Positions 45,651 through 54,303 of a DNA stretch of 64,000 nt are shown piece by piece. The notes below the pieces were generated by a model that saw only the letters and a program-made list of their open reading frames with translations, did not search any database and was not told where the DNA came from. Every line of letters begins with the position of its first letter. Within the stretch, counting starts at the first letter, position 1. This stretch comes from Nocardioides sp. PD653-B2. GTDB taxonomy: Bacteria > Actinomycetota > Actinomycetes > Propionibacteriales > Nocardioidaceae. The stretch is taken from the NCBI RefSeq assembly GCF_002117935.1, contig NZ_BDJE01000028.1, positions 103,855 to 167,854 of the forward strand. Reading direction: 5' to 3'. The position numbers were made by a program, and so were the translations under genes.

Positions 45651-46267
45651 CTTGCGGACCTCGTGTGCACGGTGACCACATAACCACCCTCGTCGACGAA
45701 CCCGTCGCCCGCCCACGTCCCGAAGCGGTCGACGGCCGCCAGCCCGGCGGCCGACATCGCCGCCTCGACCTCGGCCAGCGGCGTCGGTGGGCAGTCGCCC
45801 GGCAGGTGCGCGGCGTCCAGCCCGAAGCCGCACACCAGGTGGCCGCCCGGGTCGACGTGCGCGGCCAGCCGCGCGCAGGCCGCCGTCAGCGTCCCCGGCT
45901 CGAGCAGCGGGATCGTGTTGCCGGCGACCAGCACCAGGTCGAAGGTCTCGTCCAGGTCGAGCGCGGCGAGGTCGCCCAGCCGCCAGTCGAGGCCCGGCGC
46001 CTCGGCCCGCGCGACGTGCAGCATCGAGGCGTCGACGTCGACCCCGACCACGTCGTACCCCAGCTCGTCGAGGCGTACGGCGATCCGCCCGGTGCCGCAG
46101 CCCGCGTCGAGGACCCGCGCCGGCGCCGCACGCAGCCCCGTCACGAAGGTCGCCTCCCCGTGGATGTCCTGGCCCCGCGCGGCCATCGCGCGGAAGCGCT
46201 CGGCGTACGTCGTGGCGTAGCCCTCGCCCACCGTGTCGCGGGCGATCCGTTCCCAGCGGGTCGTCAC
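45647..46267 (-). CDS. Class I SAM-dependent methyltransferase
   Basis: 206 residues. Motif I ARVLDAGCGTGRIAVRLDEL (about 49-68), acidic motif II VVGVDVDASML, and motif IV FDLVLVAGNTIPLLEPG are clear. The substrate is not evident. GTG at 46267 overlaps the GTPase stop, and its own stop overlaps the sirtuin start, so GTPase, methyltransferase and sirtuin form one operon. The order suggests co-expression, not necessarily one pathway. Confidence 0.85.
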   Translation of the reverse strand: MTTRWERIARDTVGEGYATTYAERFRAMAARGQDIHGEATFVTGLRAAPARVLDAGCGTGRIAVRLDELGYDVVGVDVDASMLHVARAEAPGLDWRLGDLAALDLDETFDLVLVAGNTIPLLEPGTLTAACARLAAHVDPGGHLVCGFGLDAAHLPGDCPPTPLAEVEAAMSAAGLAAVDRFGTWAGDGFVDEGGYVVTVHTRSAR

Positions 46268-47397
46268 GAGGAGAGCTTCCTCCGGCCGGCCTGGCTCTTG
46301 AACTCCTCGAGGAAGACCCGCTTCACCGCGTCGCTGTCGAGCACCCCGCCGACCGGGCCCAGCTCGCCCCGGGCGAGCCGCTCGCACACCCGCATCCAGG
46401 CGTGGCCCATCGCGTAGGTGAACGTCCCGGCGACCGTCGCGCTGATCGGCGCGGCCACCGCCGTCCCGGCGCCCGGGACGAACTTGATCAGGTTGGTCAC
46501 CAGCGAACGCCCCGCGGTGGTCGCCGCCGCGGTCGCGGCGATCGACGCGGCCGTCGAGCGCTCGAGCGAGATCCCGTAGGTGACCGCGATCGAGGCCATC
46601 ATTCCGATCTGGACCGGGACGAGGATGGCGGCGTCGGAGAAGGGGATCGGGGAGGCTCCGGCGGTGGTGGCTGCCCCCGTCGCCGCCTTGATGGCCACCT
46701 CCGCCCGCTCCCGCTTGCGGTCGAAGTCGATCCGCTGGGCGGCGGTGATGGCGTGGGCGACGCCGTCCGGCGCGCCGCGAAAGGTGGCATCGAGGACTTC
46801 CTGCAGGCCGTACGCCGTCTGTGCGGTGAAGTCGTCCGCGAGCGCCATCGTGTAGTGGATCAGCCCGTCCTGGATCGGCAGGTCGAGCGCCGCGATGCTC
46901 GCCGCGAGCGCCTCGGCGTCGGGGTGCACCCGGCCGCGGGCGCGGGGCACCTGGGTGAGCACCAGGATCACCGGCAGCCCGAGGTCGTGGAGGGCGCGCA
47001 CGAAGTCCGCCTCGGTCGCCTCGAAACGGCGGTCACCGGCCCGGACGCAGTACCAGGCCACGTGCAGCTGGTCGGCGAGCGGCTTGCGGCGCATGCCGTG
47101 CAGGTAGTCGCGGAGCTCGGCGATCAGCGTCGCGTTGTCGCGACCCACCTCCAGCCCCCGGGTGTCGAGCACCCCAAGCGTGCCGCTCTGGTGGAGGTAG
47201 AGGTGCTCGGCACGGGTGACCGGCTCACCGATCCCGGTCTTCGCGATCTCGCTGCCGAAGATCGCGTTGACCAGCGTGCTCTTGCCGACCCCGGTCTTGC
47301 CGAAGATGGCCAGGTTGAACCGGCCGATCTCCTCGGCCTTGTCCTTCCAGGCCTTCCCGAAGGCCTGGCCGAACCACTCGTCCGTGGGCTTCGCCAT
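46264..47397 (-). CDS. GTPase with DUF697-like C-terminal domain
   Basis: 377 residues. G1 GKTGVGKSTLVNAIFG (about 33-48), a GIGEPVT switch I threonine, G3 LGVLDTRGLEVG, and G4-like LVLTQVPRA are seen. The C-terminal half has hydrophobic helices rich in Ala and Gly (PFSDAAILVPVQIGMMASIA, FVPGAGTAVAAPISATVAGT) as in DUF697/YcjF proteins, so it may sit at the membrane. Role unknown. First gene of the operon with methyltransferase and sirtuin. Confidence 0.82.
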   Translation of the reverse strand: MAKPTDEWFGQAFGKAWKDKAEEIGRFNLAIFGKTGVGKSTLVNAIFGSEIAKTGIGEPVTRAEHLYLHQSGTLGVLDTRGLEVGRDNATLIAELRDYLHGMRRKPLADQLHVAWYCVRAGDRRFEATEADFVRALHDLGLPVILVLTQVPRARGRVHPDAEALAASIAALDLPIQDGLIHYTMALADDFTAQTAYGLQEVLDATFRGAPDGVAHAITAAQRIDFDRKRERAEVAIKAATGAATTAGASPIPFSDAAILVPVQIGMMASIAVTYGISLERSTAASIAATAAATTAGRSLVTNLIKFVPGAGTAVAAPISATVAGTFTYAMGHAWMRVCERLARGELGPVGGVLDSDAVKRVFLEEFKSQAGRRKLSS

Positions 47398-47484
47398 GGG
47401 CCCAGCGTCTCAGACGACGCAACGAATCGGGTCGTCCGCCTCTCGCCCGTCTATGCGCCCGCCTCAGGCGGACGACTCGAGGAT

Positions 47485-48402
47485 TCAGTAGTACCAGGGG
47501 AACGGCGACCAGTCGGGCTCGCGCTTCTCGAGGAACTGGTCGCGGCCCTCCTGGGCCTCGTCGGTCATGTACGCGAGCCGGGTGGTCTCGCCGGCGAAGA
47601 TCTGCTGGCCGATCAGCCCGTCGTCGATCGCGTTGAACGAGTACTTCAGCATCCGCTGCGCGGTCGGCGACTTGCCGTTGATCAGCCGCCCCCACTCGAG
47701 CGCGGTCGCCTCGAGCTCGGCGTGCGGCACGGCCCGGTTGACGGTGCCCATCCGGACCCCGTCCTCGGCGGAGTACTCCTGGCCCAGGAAGAAGATCTCG
47801 CGGGCGAACTTCTGGCCGACCTGGCGAGCGAGGTACGCCGAGCCGAAGCCGCCGTCGAACGAGCCGACGTCGGCGTCGGTCTGCTTGAAGCGGGCCTCCT
47901 CGGCGCTGGCCAGGGTCAGGTCGCAGACGACGTGCAGGCTGTGGCCGCCGCCGGCGGTCCAGCCCGGCACCACGCAGATGACGATCTTGGGCATGAAGCG
48001 GATCAGCCGCTGCACCTCGAGGATGTGCAAGCGCCCGAGCTTGGCCTTGTCGACGGTCTCGGCCGTCTCTCCGTCGGCGTACTGGTAGCCCGCGCGTCCG
48101 CGGATCCGCTGGTCGCCGCCGGTGCAGAACGCCCACTTGCCGTTCTTGTCGCTCGGGCCGTTGCCGGTGAGCAGCACGCAGCCGACGTCGCTCGACACCC
48201 GCGCGTGCTCGAGCACCTGCAGCAGCTCGTCGACGGTGTGCGGGCGGAACGCGTTGAGGATGTCGGGCCGGTCGAAGGCGACCCGGACGGTGCCGTGCGC
48301 CCGCGCCCGGTGGTAGGTCAGGTCGGTCAGGTGCTCGAAGCCGGGCACGGTGTCCCAGGCGTCGGTGTCGAAGATCTCGGACACCCCGTCGATGGCGCTC
48401 AT
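47485..48402 (-). CDS. menB: 1,4-dihydroxy-2-naphthoyl-CoA synthase
   Basis: 305 residues of the crotonase fold. MenB-specific landmarks are VAFDRPDILNAFRPHTVDEL, CTGGDQRIRGRAGYQ (active-site loop), WTAGGGHSLHVVCDLTLASA, DADVGSFDGGFGSAYLARQV, and the conserved tail REPDWSPFPWYY. It closes the ring of O-succinylbenzoyl-CoA in menaquinone synthesis. The ATG is 7 nt after TAGCCT, suggesting a leaderless mRNA. No other men gene is adjacent. Confidence 0.95.
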   Translation of the reverse strand: MSAIDGVSEIFDTDAWDTVPGFEHLTDLTYHRARAHGTVRVAFDRPDILNAFRPHTVDELLQVLEHARVSSDVGCVLLTGNGPSDKNGKWAFCTGGDQRIRGRAGYQYADGETAETVDKAKLGRLHILEVQRLIRFMPKIVICVVPGWTAGGGHSLHVVCDLTLASAEEARFKQTDADVGSFDGGFGSAYLARQVGQKFAREIFFLGQEYSAEDGVRMGTVNRAVPHAELEATALEWGRLINGKSPTAQRMLKYSFNAIDDGLIGQQIFAGETTRLAYMTDEAQEGRDQFLEKREPDWSPFPWYY

Positions 48403-48409
48403 GCCCGCG

Positions 48410-48415
48410 AGGCTA
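48410..48415 (-). promoter_or_regulatory. -10 hexamer TAGCCT of menB
   Basis: TAGCCT on the minus strand stands 7 nt before the menB ATG, with no ribosome binding site. It lies 42 bp from the divergent Ddn-like gene start. Confidence 0.45.
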
Positions 48416-48457
48416 TCGCCGCTGGAATACCTGGCCGACGCGTGGTCTTCTGGAGGC

Positions 48458-48901
48458 ATGGCACTTGAAGGCGAGTACGAGCCCAGCCCCGAGCAGTGGG
48501 TCCGCGACCAGGTCGAGGAGTTCGAGGCCTCCGACGGGCAGCGCGGCAACATCCTGCGTGGCAACCCCGAGTGGCCCATCGTGGTGATCACCTCGCGGGG
48601 CGCCAAGTCGGGCAAGCTGCGGAAGAACCCGGTGATGCGGGTCGAGAAGGACGGCAAGTACGTCGCGATCGCGTCGCTCGGCGGCGCCCCGAAGAACCCC
48701 ACCTGGTACTACAACTTCGTCGAGCACCCGGAGGTCGACCTCCAAGACGGCGCCGAGAAGCACACCTACGCCGCCCGGGTCCTCGAGGGCGACGAGCGGG
48801 CCGAGTGGTGGGACTACGCCGTCGCGACCTGGCCGACCTACGGCGAGTACCAGAAGAAGACCGAGCGCGAGATCCCGGTCTTCCTGCTCGAGCGCGTCTG
48901 A
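48458..48901 (+). CDS. Deazaflavin (F420)-dependent nitroreductase-family protein
   Basis: 147 residues. The Ddn/FDOR-A layout is clear: WPIVVITSRGAKSGKLRKNP (F420 phosphate-binding region, about 39-58), VMRVEKDGKYVAIASLGGAP, KNPTWYYNFVEHPEVDLQ, and the C-terminal WWDYAVATWPTYGEYQKKTE helix, ending IPVFLLERV. It should reduce quinones, enones or nitro compounds with F420H2. Divergent from menB by 55 bp, which fits a link to quinone chemistry (inference). Followed directly by the tandem-repeat element. Confidence 0.9.
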   Translation: MALEGEYEPSPEQWVRDQVEEFEASDGQRGNILRGNPEWPIVVITSRGAKSGKLRKNPVMRVEKDGKYVAIASLGGAPKNPTWYYNFVEHPEVDLQDGAEKHTYAARVLEGDERAEWWDYAVATWPTYGEYQKKTEREIPVFLLERV

Positions 48902-49082
48902 GGTCTCGATACGCTCGCTGGCGCTCGCTACTCGACCAACGACGGTCGTCGGTCGTCGGTCGAGTAGCCGTCGAGGAACGAGGCGGCAGGCAGGTCGTCG
49001 GTCGTCGGTCGTCGGTCGTCGGTCGTCGGTCGTCGGTCGTCGGTCGAGTAGCCGCCGAGGAACGAGGCGGCGTATCGAGACC
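48902..49082. repeat. Inverted repeat enclosing a 7-bp tandem array
   Basis: GGTCTCGATACGC at 48902-48914 and GCGTATCGAGACC at 49070-49082 are terminal inverted repeats. Two further copies of GGTCGAGTAGCCG(T/C)CGAGG start near 48957 and 49042. Between them GGTCGTC is tandemly repeated seven times at 48993-49041, with a shorter run at 48944-48956. Intergenic units of this GGTCTCGATACGC type are common in Nocardioides-like genomes by my recollection. No coding capacity. Confidence 0.88.
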
Positions 49083-49120
49083 ACCGTCACCCGCAGGCCC
49101 TGTCCCTCGTTGGGCGGGGC

Positions 49121-50503
49121 ATGCGACGCCTCCTGCCCGCCGCCCTGACCGCTCTCCTGCTGGGGGCGGTGACGGCTCCGGCCTCCGCCGAGCCGGCGCC
49201 CACGCCGGGCGACCCGGCGTACACCCAGCGCGACCTGCAGAACATCGCCGACGCCTACGGTCGCATCGACGGCGAGGGCGGCCAGCTGCAGAACCCGGCG
49301 TACCTGCCGGCGCTGGTGGCCGCCTCCAACCAGACGGCGGTCGACCAGCTGCTCACCCAGGTCGCGTCGCCGACGCACCCGGCGCTCACCGCCGGCGCCG
49401 TCGTGCCCGGCTGGAACGTCGGCAATCCGCTGCGCGCCGGCTGGAACGGCACCCGCGGGGTCTCGAGGAAGGTCTCGTTCACCAACCGGTACGGCGCGCT
49501 GCTGCGCGGCACGGTCTACCGGCCGAAGCCGGGCGCGGTCGACCCCTACACCGGGCGTGAGCTGAGAGGCCCCTTCCCCGGCGTCGTCATCACCGAGGGC
49601 TCGGTCCAGGGGTCCGAGGGCATGTACGCCTGGCTGGCCCAGGACCTCGCCGAGCGCGGCTACGTCGTGCTGACCTACGACGTGCAGGGCCAGGGCACGA
49701 GCGAGACGCTGCCCCACGGCGCGTGCTGCCCGGGCGTGCCGTCGCAGCAGCTGGCGAACTTCGTGGTCGGCACCGAGGACGCCCTCGACTTCTTCACCTC
49801 GCCGCAGAACCCGTTCCGCCGGAGCTTCGACAGCTCCCCCGACCCGCACCCGGCGACACCCGGGCGCACCACCCGGATCGCGATCATCGGCCACTCGATG
49901 GGCGCCGCCGCGGTGTCGAAGGTCCAGGGCACCGACAAGCGGGTCGCCGCGGTGGTCGCGCTCGACAAGCTCACCGGCCCGTCGTCCGACGGCCCGCTCG
50001 ACGGGTCGGGCAACGTGCCCGTCGTCCCGGCCCTCGCCGTGCAGTCGGAGTACGGCTTCACGGTCTCGCCGTGGCTGCTCAGCGGCGGCAGCTCGCTCAA
50101 TCCCGAGCCCTCGCCCGACGGGCCGGACCCGAGGCGCGAGCGCGCGACCGGGTACGACGCGTGGCGCGCCGCCGGCGTGGACTCGATGCTCGTCGTACCC
50201 CGGGCCTCGACGCACCTGGAGTACACCGACATCCCGCTGGTGCTGCCCGCCAGCCGCTACGGCCAGGACCTGACCAGCGTCTACGTGCAGCGCTGGCTCG
50301 ACCGCTACCTCAAGCACCGCGACAACACGTCCTCGCTGCTCGGCTCGTCGTTCCGCTACCTCGAGCCGACCGGCGAGGGCCGCTGGTCGCCGGTCCGGCT
50401 CCACCGCGACGACCTGCTGAGCTTCTACTACTGCTCGGCCTACGCCATCCACACCCCCGGCGGGCCGGCGAGCGACGGCGACGTCGCGGATGTGGGTTGC
50501 TGA
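49121..50503 (+). CDS. Exported alpha/beta-hydrolase
   Basis: 460 residues. Sec signal peptide MRRLLPAALTALLLGAVTAP with cleavage near ASA-E (residue 23). After a helical part, the hydrolase core has VVITEGSVQGSEGMYAWLAQ, YDVQGQGTSE, and the nucleophile elbow GHSMGAA with S259; His is likely in ASTHLEYTD. Several cysteines (ACCPG, YYCSAY, final Cys) suggest disulfides. It is a secreted esterase or peptidase of unknown substrate. The next gene, an MFS carrier, starts 33 bp later. Confidence 0.85.
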   Translation: MRRLLPAALTALLLGAVTAPASAEPAPTPGDPAYTQRDLQNIADAYGRIDGEGGQLQNPAYLPALVAASNQTAVDQLLTQVASPTHPALTAGAVVPGWNVGNPLRAGWNGTRGVSRKVSFTNRYGALLRGTVYRPKPGAVDPYTGRELRGPFPGVVITEGSVQGSEGMYAWLAQDLAERGYVVLTYDVQGQGTSETLPHGACCPGVPSQQLANFVVGTEDALDFFTSPQNPFRRSFDSSPDPHPATPGRTTRIAIIGHSMGAAAVSKVQGTDKRVAAVVALDKLTGPSSDGPLDGSGNVPVVPALAVQSEYGFTVSPWLLSGGSSLNPEPSPDGPDPRRERATGYDAWRAAGVDSMLVVPRASTHLEYTDIPLVLPASRYGQDLTSVYVQRWLDRYLKHRDNTSSLLGSSFRYLEPTGEGRWSPVRLHRDDLLSFYYCSAYAIHTPGGPASDGDVADVGC

Positions 50504-50535
50504 AACCACCACCCCCACCCGCGCCCGCCTCCACA

Positions 50536-51846
50536 ATGGCGGCTGTGACCGCCACCGCACCCGCGCGCTCCGCGCTGGCCGAGCCGACCACGAACCCACC
50601 GGTCCGCTGGGTGGTCTTCCTGACCATCGCCAGCATCGGCCTGTGGGCCGGGTTCTTCGGCCCGATCCAGGTGCTGCTCGCCCAGCAGGCCGAGGCGATC
50701 GACGCGGAGCACAAGAAGGAGATCCTCACCTTCGTGCTCGGCCTGGGCGCGTTCGTCTCCGTGGTGTGCAACCCGGTCTTCGGCGCGTTCTCCGACCGGA
50801 CGACGCTGCGCGCCGGACGCCGGCTGCCCTGGGTCGTCGCGGGTGCCCTGGGCGGCGCCCTGTCGCTGCTCCTGCTCTCCGTCGCCGACAGCGTGGTGGT
50901 GATGGCGCTCGGCTGGTGTGGCGTGCAGGCGGCGCTCAACGCGATGCTCGCCGCCGTGACGGCGACCATCCCCGACCAGGTGCCGGTCGGCACCCGCGGC
51001 AGGGTCGGCGGCGTCCTCGCGATCGCCCAGACCGTCGGCGTGGTCGGGGGCGTGGGCATCGCGTCGGCCACCGGCAGCATCGCGGCGGGGTACGTCGTGA
51101 CCGCGGCCGTGCTCGTGCTGTTGACACTGCCGTACTGCTTCGACGCCCGCGACCTCGCCCTCGCGCCGGGTGAGCACCCGCCCCCGTTCGACTGGGGCGC
51201 GTTCGCCACGGGCTTCTGGGTGTCGCCACGCACCTACCCCGACTTCGCCTGGGCGTGGCTGACCCGCTTCCTGGTCAACCTCGGCAACGCGCTGGGGCTG
51301 CTCTACCTCCTCTACTACATGCAGGACGTGCTCGGCTTCGACCAGGACGACGCCGCCGACCGGGTGTTCCTGCTGACCGGGATCTACGCCGCCGTGCTGA
51401 TGGCGACAGCGGTGGCCTTCGGCATCTGGAGCGACCGGTCCGGGCGCCGGAAGGTGTTCGTCATCTGGTCCGGCCTGGTCGGCTCCGTGGCCTCCCTGCT
51501 GCTGGCCGTCGGCCAGAGCTGGCCCACCACGGTGCTGGCGGCGATCCTGATGGGCGTCGGCTACGGCATCTACACGTCGGTCGACTTCGCGATGATCACC
51601 CAGGTGCTCCCGCGTGCGGACGACCGCGCCAAGGACCTCGGCGTCATCAACATCGCCAACGCGCTGCCGCAGGTGTTCGCGCCGTTCATCGCCGCGCTGG
51701 TCCTGATCGTCGTCGAGGCCACGGGTGGCGTCACCGAGACGAACGGCGACCGGTTCTCCGTCGGCTACTGCGTGCTCTACCTCAGCGCGTTCCTCGTCGC
51801 GGTCCTCGGCTCGGTCTTCGTGACGAGGATCCGCTCCGTGCGCTGA
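50536..51846 (+). CDS. MFS transporter, SLC45/GPH sugar-carrier-like
   Basis: 436 residues with 12 predicted membrane helices. It opens with RWVVFLTIASIGLWAGFFGP and has the inter-helix signature NPVFGAFSDRTTLRAGRRLP and a second copy GIWSDRSGRRKVFVIW. The pattern fits MFS carriers annotated as SLC45-type or sugar symporters. Substrate unknown. It lies downstream of the exported hydrolase on the same strand; uptake of its product is possible. Convergent with the ACT-domain gene, 9 bp apart. Confidence 0.87.
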   Translation: MAAVTATAPARSALAEPTTNPPVRWVVFLTIASIGLWAGFFGPIQVLLAQQAEAIDAEHKKEILTFVLGLGAFVSVVCNPVFGAFSDRTTLRAGRRLPWVVAGALGGALSLLLLSVADSVVVMALGWCGVQAALNAMLAAVTATIPDQVPVGTRGRVGGVLAIAQTVGVVGGVGIASATGSIAAGYVVTAAVLVLLTLPYCFDARDLALAPGEHPPPFDWGAFATGFWVSPRTYPDFAWAWLTRFLVNLGNALGLLYLLYYMQDVLGFDQDDAADRVFLLTGIYAAVLMATAVAFGIWSDRSGRRKVFVIWSGLVGSVASLLLAVGQSWPTTVLAAILMGVGYGIYTSVDFAMITQVLPRADDRAKDLGVINIANALPQVFAPFIAALVLIVVEATGGVTETNGDRFSVGYCVLYLSAFLVAVLGSVFVTRIRSVR

Positions 51847-51855
51847 CCCCGGCGC

Positions 51856-52467
51856 TCAGTGCTTGGCGGCGCGGGAGATCGACACGGCGAGGCCGACCAG
51901 GTGGCCGAGCCGGGCGATCTCGGAGTCGAGGAACTCGGGGCCGCCCCGACGGCCGATGATGACGATCTCGGTCTTGTTGAGCCGGACGCCGCAGTGGATG
52001 TTGTCGTCGTCGGTGGCGAGCAGCTCGGCGCGCTCGACGGGGACCCACGTCAGGTCCTGGGGCGCAGCACCGGTCGCGTGGACGATGCCGTCGACCTTGC
52101 TCACCCGGGCGCCCCAGTCGGCACGGAACGTGACCGGCAGCAGGTCGACCAGACGGTTGAGCGCGCGCTCGGGGTCGGCGGTCAGCTCCTCGACGGCCTC
52201 GAGGTCGAGGAAGAGGTTGCCGCCGGCGGCGTACCGGTTGATCCAGACGACTCGGACGTCGTCCAGCGCGTTGCACGCCGAGACGATCGAGTCGGGCATC
52301 GTGCCCGGCGCCATCTCGAGCAGCACATCGTCGACCGCGGTGCCGTCGTGGCGCTTCTCGACGATCTCGATGGCCTCGATGTCACCGCCGGCCATACCGA
52401 TGGCGGTCGCGACCCGACCCAGCGAGCCGGGGATGTCCGGAAGCTCCACACGCACGAGGTAAGGCAT
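51856..52467 (-). CDS. ACT-domain protein
   Basis: 203 residues. An N-terminal ACT domain (YLVRVELPDIPGSLGRVATA, IGMAGGDIEAIEIVEKRHDG, about 3-75) is followed by an unrecognised region (LPVTFRADWGARVSKVDGIV, NKTEIVIIGRRGGPEFLDSE) resembling a degenerate GAF- or second ACT-like fold. ACT domains bind amino acids, so it may be a sensor or amino-acid-responsive regulator. A -10-like TATGGT (52488-52493) and TTGGAG before the ATG indicate a conventional leadered mRNA. Confidence 0.85.
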   Translation of the reverse strand: MPYLVRVELPDIPGSLGRVATAIGMAGGDIEAIEIVEKRHDGTAVDDVLLEMAPGTMPDSIVSACNALDDVRVVWINRYAAGGNLFLDLEAVEELTADPERALNRLVDLLPVTFRADWGARVSKVDGIVHATGAAPQDLTWVPVERAELLATDDDNIHCGVRLNKTEIVIIGRRGGPEFLDSEIARLGHLVGLAVSISRAAKH

Positions 52468-52545
52468 CAGCACTCCAATCTGCCTCGACCATAACCGCAC
52501 CAGATTGCGGGGCGGTTTCCGCGCCCAGGGCGTGGGCCGGGTGGC

Positions 52546-54303
52546 TCAGCTCTCGAGGGTGTGCTGGGCGAGGCGCAGCCGGAGGCCGGTGGCCCGCTGC
52601 GCCCGGTTGTCGACCGCGGCGCGGACGGCGGACTCGGTGCCCACCACCCGCACGTGCCGGCGGGCGCGGGTGACCGCGGTGTAGAACAGCTCGCGGGTCA
52701 GCAGGCGGGATCCCGCGTCGGGCAGCAGCACCGTCACCCGGTCGGCCTGGCTGCCCTGGCTCTTGTGGATCGTCATCGCGTGCATGGTCTCGACCGCGTC
52801 GAGACGGCCCGGCGCGAACTCCTTGAGACGCTCCGAGCCGGCCACGAACGCCCGCGGCCGGCCGTCGCGGCGCACCACGACCCCGGTCTCGCCGTTGTAG
52901 ACGTCGAGCGCGTAGTCGTTGCTGGTCACGAGCAGCGGGCGACCGACGTACCACTCCGCGTAGATCTCGGCGCCGACGTCCTCGACCATCCAGCGCTCGA
53001 CGAGGTGGTTCCAGCGGCGTACGCCGTAGGGCCCTTCGCGGTGGGCGCAGAGCAGCCGGTAGCGGTCGAGGGCGTCGAGGGCGGCGCCCGGGTCCTCCCG
53101 GGTGGCGGCCTCCCACACGGCCCGCGCGCTCGCGACCGAGTCGGGGCGCAGCGCGGCCTCGATCTCGTCCTCGTCGGACGCTTCGACGAACGTCACCTGG
53201 TCCGAGGGCGTGCGGAGCACCTCGAGGACCTCGTCGGCGTCGCCGGCCCGCAGCGCGGCAGCGAGAGCCTTGATGTCCTGCTCGGAGCGGAAGTTCTCGG
53301 TGAGGGCCGCGACCGGGGAGTCGGCGCGACCCTCGTAGCCCGCGACCAGGTCGCTCAGCACCGCGCCGGCGCCGACGGACGTGAGCTGGCGGGGGTCGCC
53401 GACGAGCACCAGCCGGCACTCGGGCCGCAGCGCCTCCAGCAGCCGGCCCATCATCGTGAGCTCGACCATCGACGCCTCGTCGACCACGACGACGTCGTAC
53501 TTGAGCCGGTTGCCGCGGTCGTGGCGGAAGCGGGTCGCGTTGTCGGGCCGCCAACCGAGCAGCCGGTGCAGCGTCAGTCCGTCGAGCCGGCCGACCAGGG
53601 CCGGGGCCTCGGGCCACGCCTTCGCCACCTCCGCGAGCTCGGTGGTCACCGCCTCCTGGAGCCGCGTCGCGGCCTTGCCGGTGGGCGCGGCGAGCGCGAT
53701 GGCGAGACCGCCGCCCTCCTGGCCGGCGAGCAGCGCCAGCAACCGGGCGACGGTGGTCGTCTTCCCGGTGCCGGGGCCGCCGGTGAGGATGGTCGTACGC
53801 CGCCGAAGCGCGGCCACGACCGCCGCCTCCTGCTCCGGGCTGAAGTGGCCGTCGCGGACCCGCGCGAGCGCCGCCTCCAGACCGTCCTCGTCGACGCCCG
53901 GCGCGGCCTGCGCCAGCCGGGCCACGAGGTCGTCGTGGACCTGCGTCTCGAGCCGGTGGTAGCGGTCGAGGTAGAGCAGCCCGAGCTCCCAGCGGACGAC
54001 CCCCGCGGCCACCAACGGGGAGTCCTCGATCGGCCAGGCGTCGGGCCACGGGAGGGCGGGGTCGACGTCGACGACGGTCGCAAGGTCGAGGCAGACCGAC
54101 CCGCGCCGCACCGCGCGCACCGCGAGCGCGACCGCCAGCAGCATCCGCTCGTCGTCCTCGCCGCCGAGCACGCCGATGCGGGTCGCGACGTGGACGTCGG
54201 AGGAGGTGAGCACCCCTGCCTCGTTGAAGGTCGCGAGCAGGCCGGAGGCCCCGGCGGCCAGCCGCCAGTCGTGCTCGCCGGCCGGCTCCCACAGCTCGGT
54301 CAT
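52546..54303 (-). CDS. recD: Exodeoxyribonuclease V alpha chain RecD
   Basis: 585 residues. Superfamily 1B helicase with Walker A ILTGGPGTGKTTTVARLLAL, motif Ia APTGKAATRL, Walker B VVVVDEASMVELTMM, motif III LVGDPRQLTSVGAGAVL, and motif VI YTAVTRARRHVRVVG. It is the 5'-3' motor of RecBCD double-strand break repair. ATG at 54303 overlaps the recB stop. The same frame stays open through recB, but the protein start is fixed by the ATGA junction and the MTELWEPAGEHDWRLAAGAS beginning. Confidence 0.94.
   Translation of the reverse strand: MTELWEPAGEHDWRLAAGASGLLATFNEAGVLTSSDVHVATRIGVLGGEDDERMLLAVALAVRAVRRGSVCLDLATVVDVDPALPWPDAWPIEDSPLVAAGVVRWELGLLYLDRYHRLETQVHDDLVARLAQAAPGVDEDGLEAALARVRDGHFSPEQEAAVVAALRRRTTILTGGPGTGKTTTVARLLALLAGQEGGGLAIALAAPTGKAATRLQEAVTTELAEVAKAWPEAPALVGRLDGLTLHRLLGWRPDNATRFRHDRGNRLKYDVVVVDEASMVELTMMGRLLEALRPECRLVLVGDPRQLTSVGAGAVLSDLVAGYEGRADSPVAALTENFRSEQDIKALAAALRAGDADEVLEVLRTPSDQVTFVEASDEDEIEAALRPDSVASARAVWEAATREDPGAALDALDRYRLLCAHREGPYGVRRWNHLVERWMVEDVGAEIYAEWYVGRPLLVTSNDYALDVYNGETGVVVRRDGRPRAFVAGSERLKEFAPGRLDAVETMHAMTIHKSQGSQADRVTVLLPDAGSRLLTRELFYTAVTRARRHVRVVGTESAVRAAVDNRAQRATGLRLRLAQHTLES

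Noticed and set aside
48942..49046. CRISPR-like array of short repeats
   Set aside because: The unit is only 7 bp with no unique spacers, and no cas genes are nearby.
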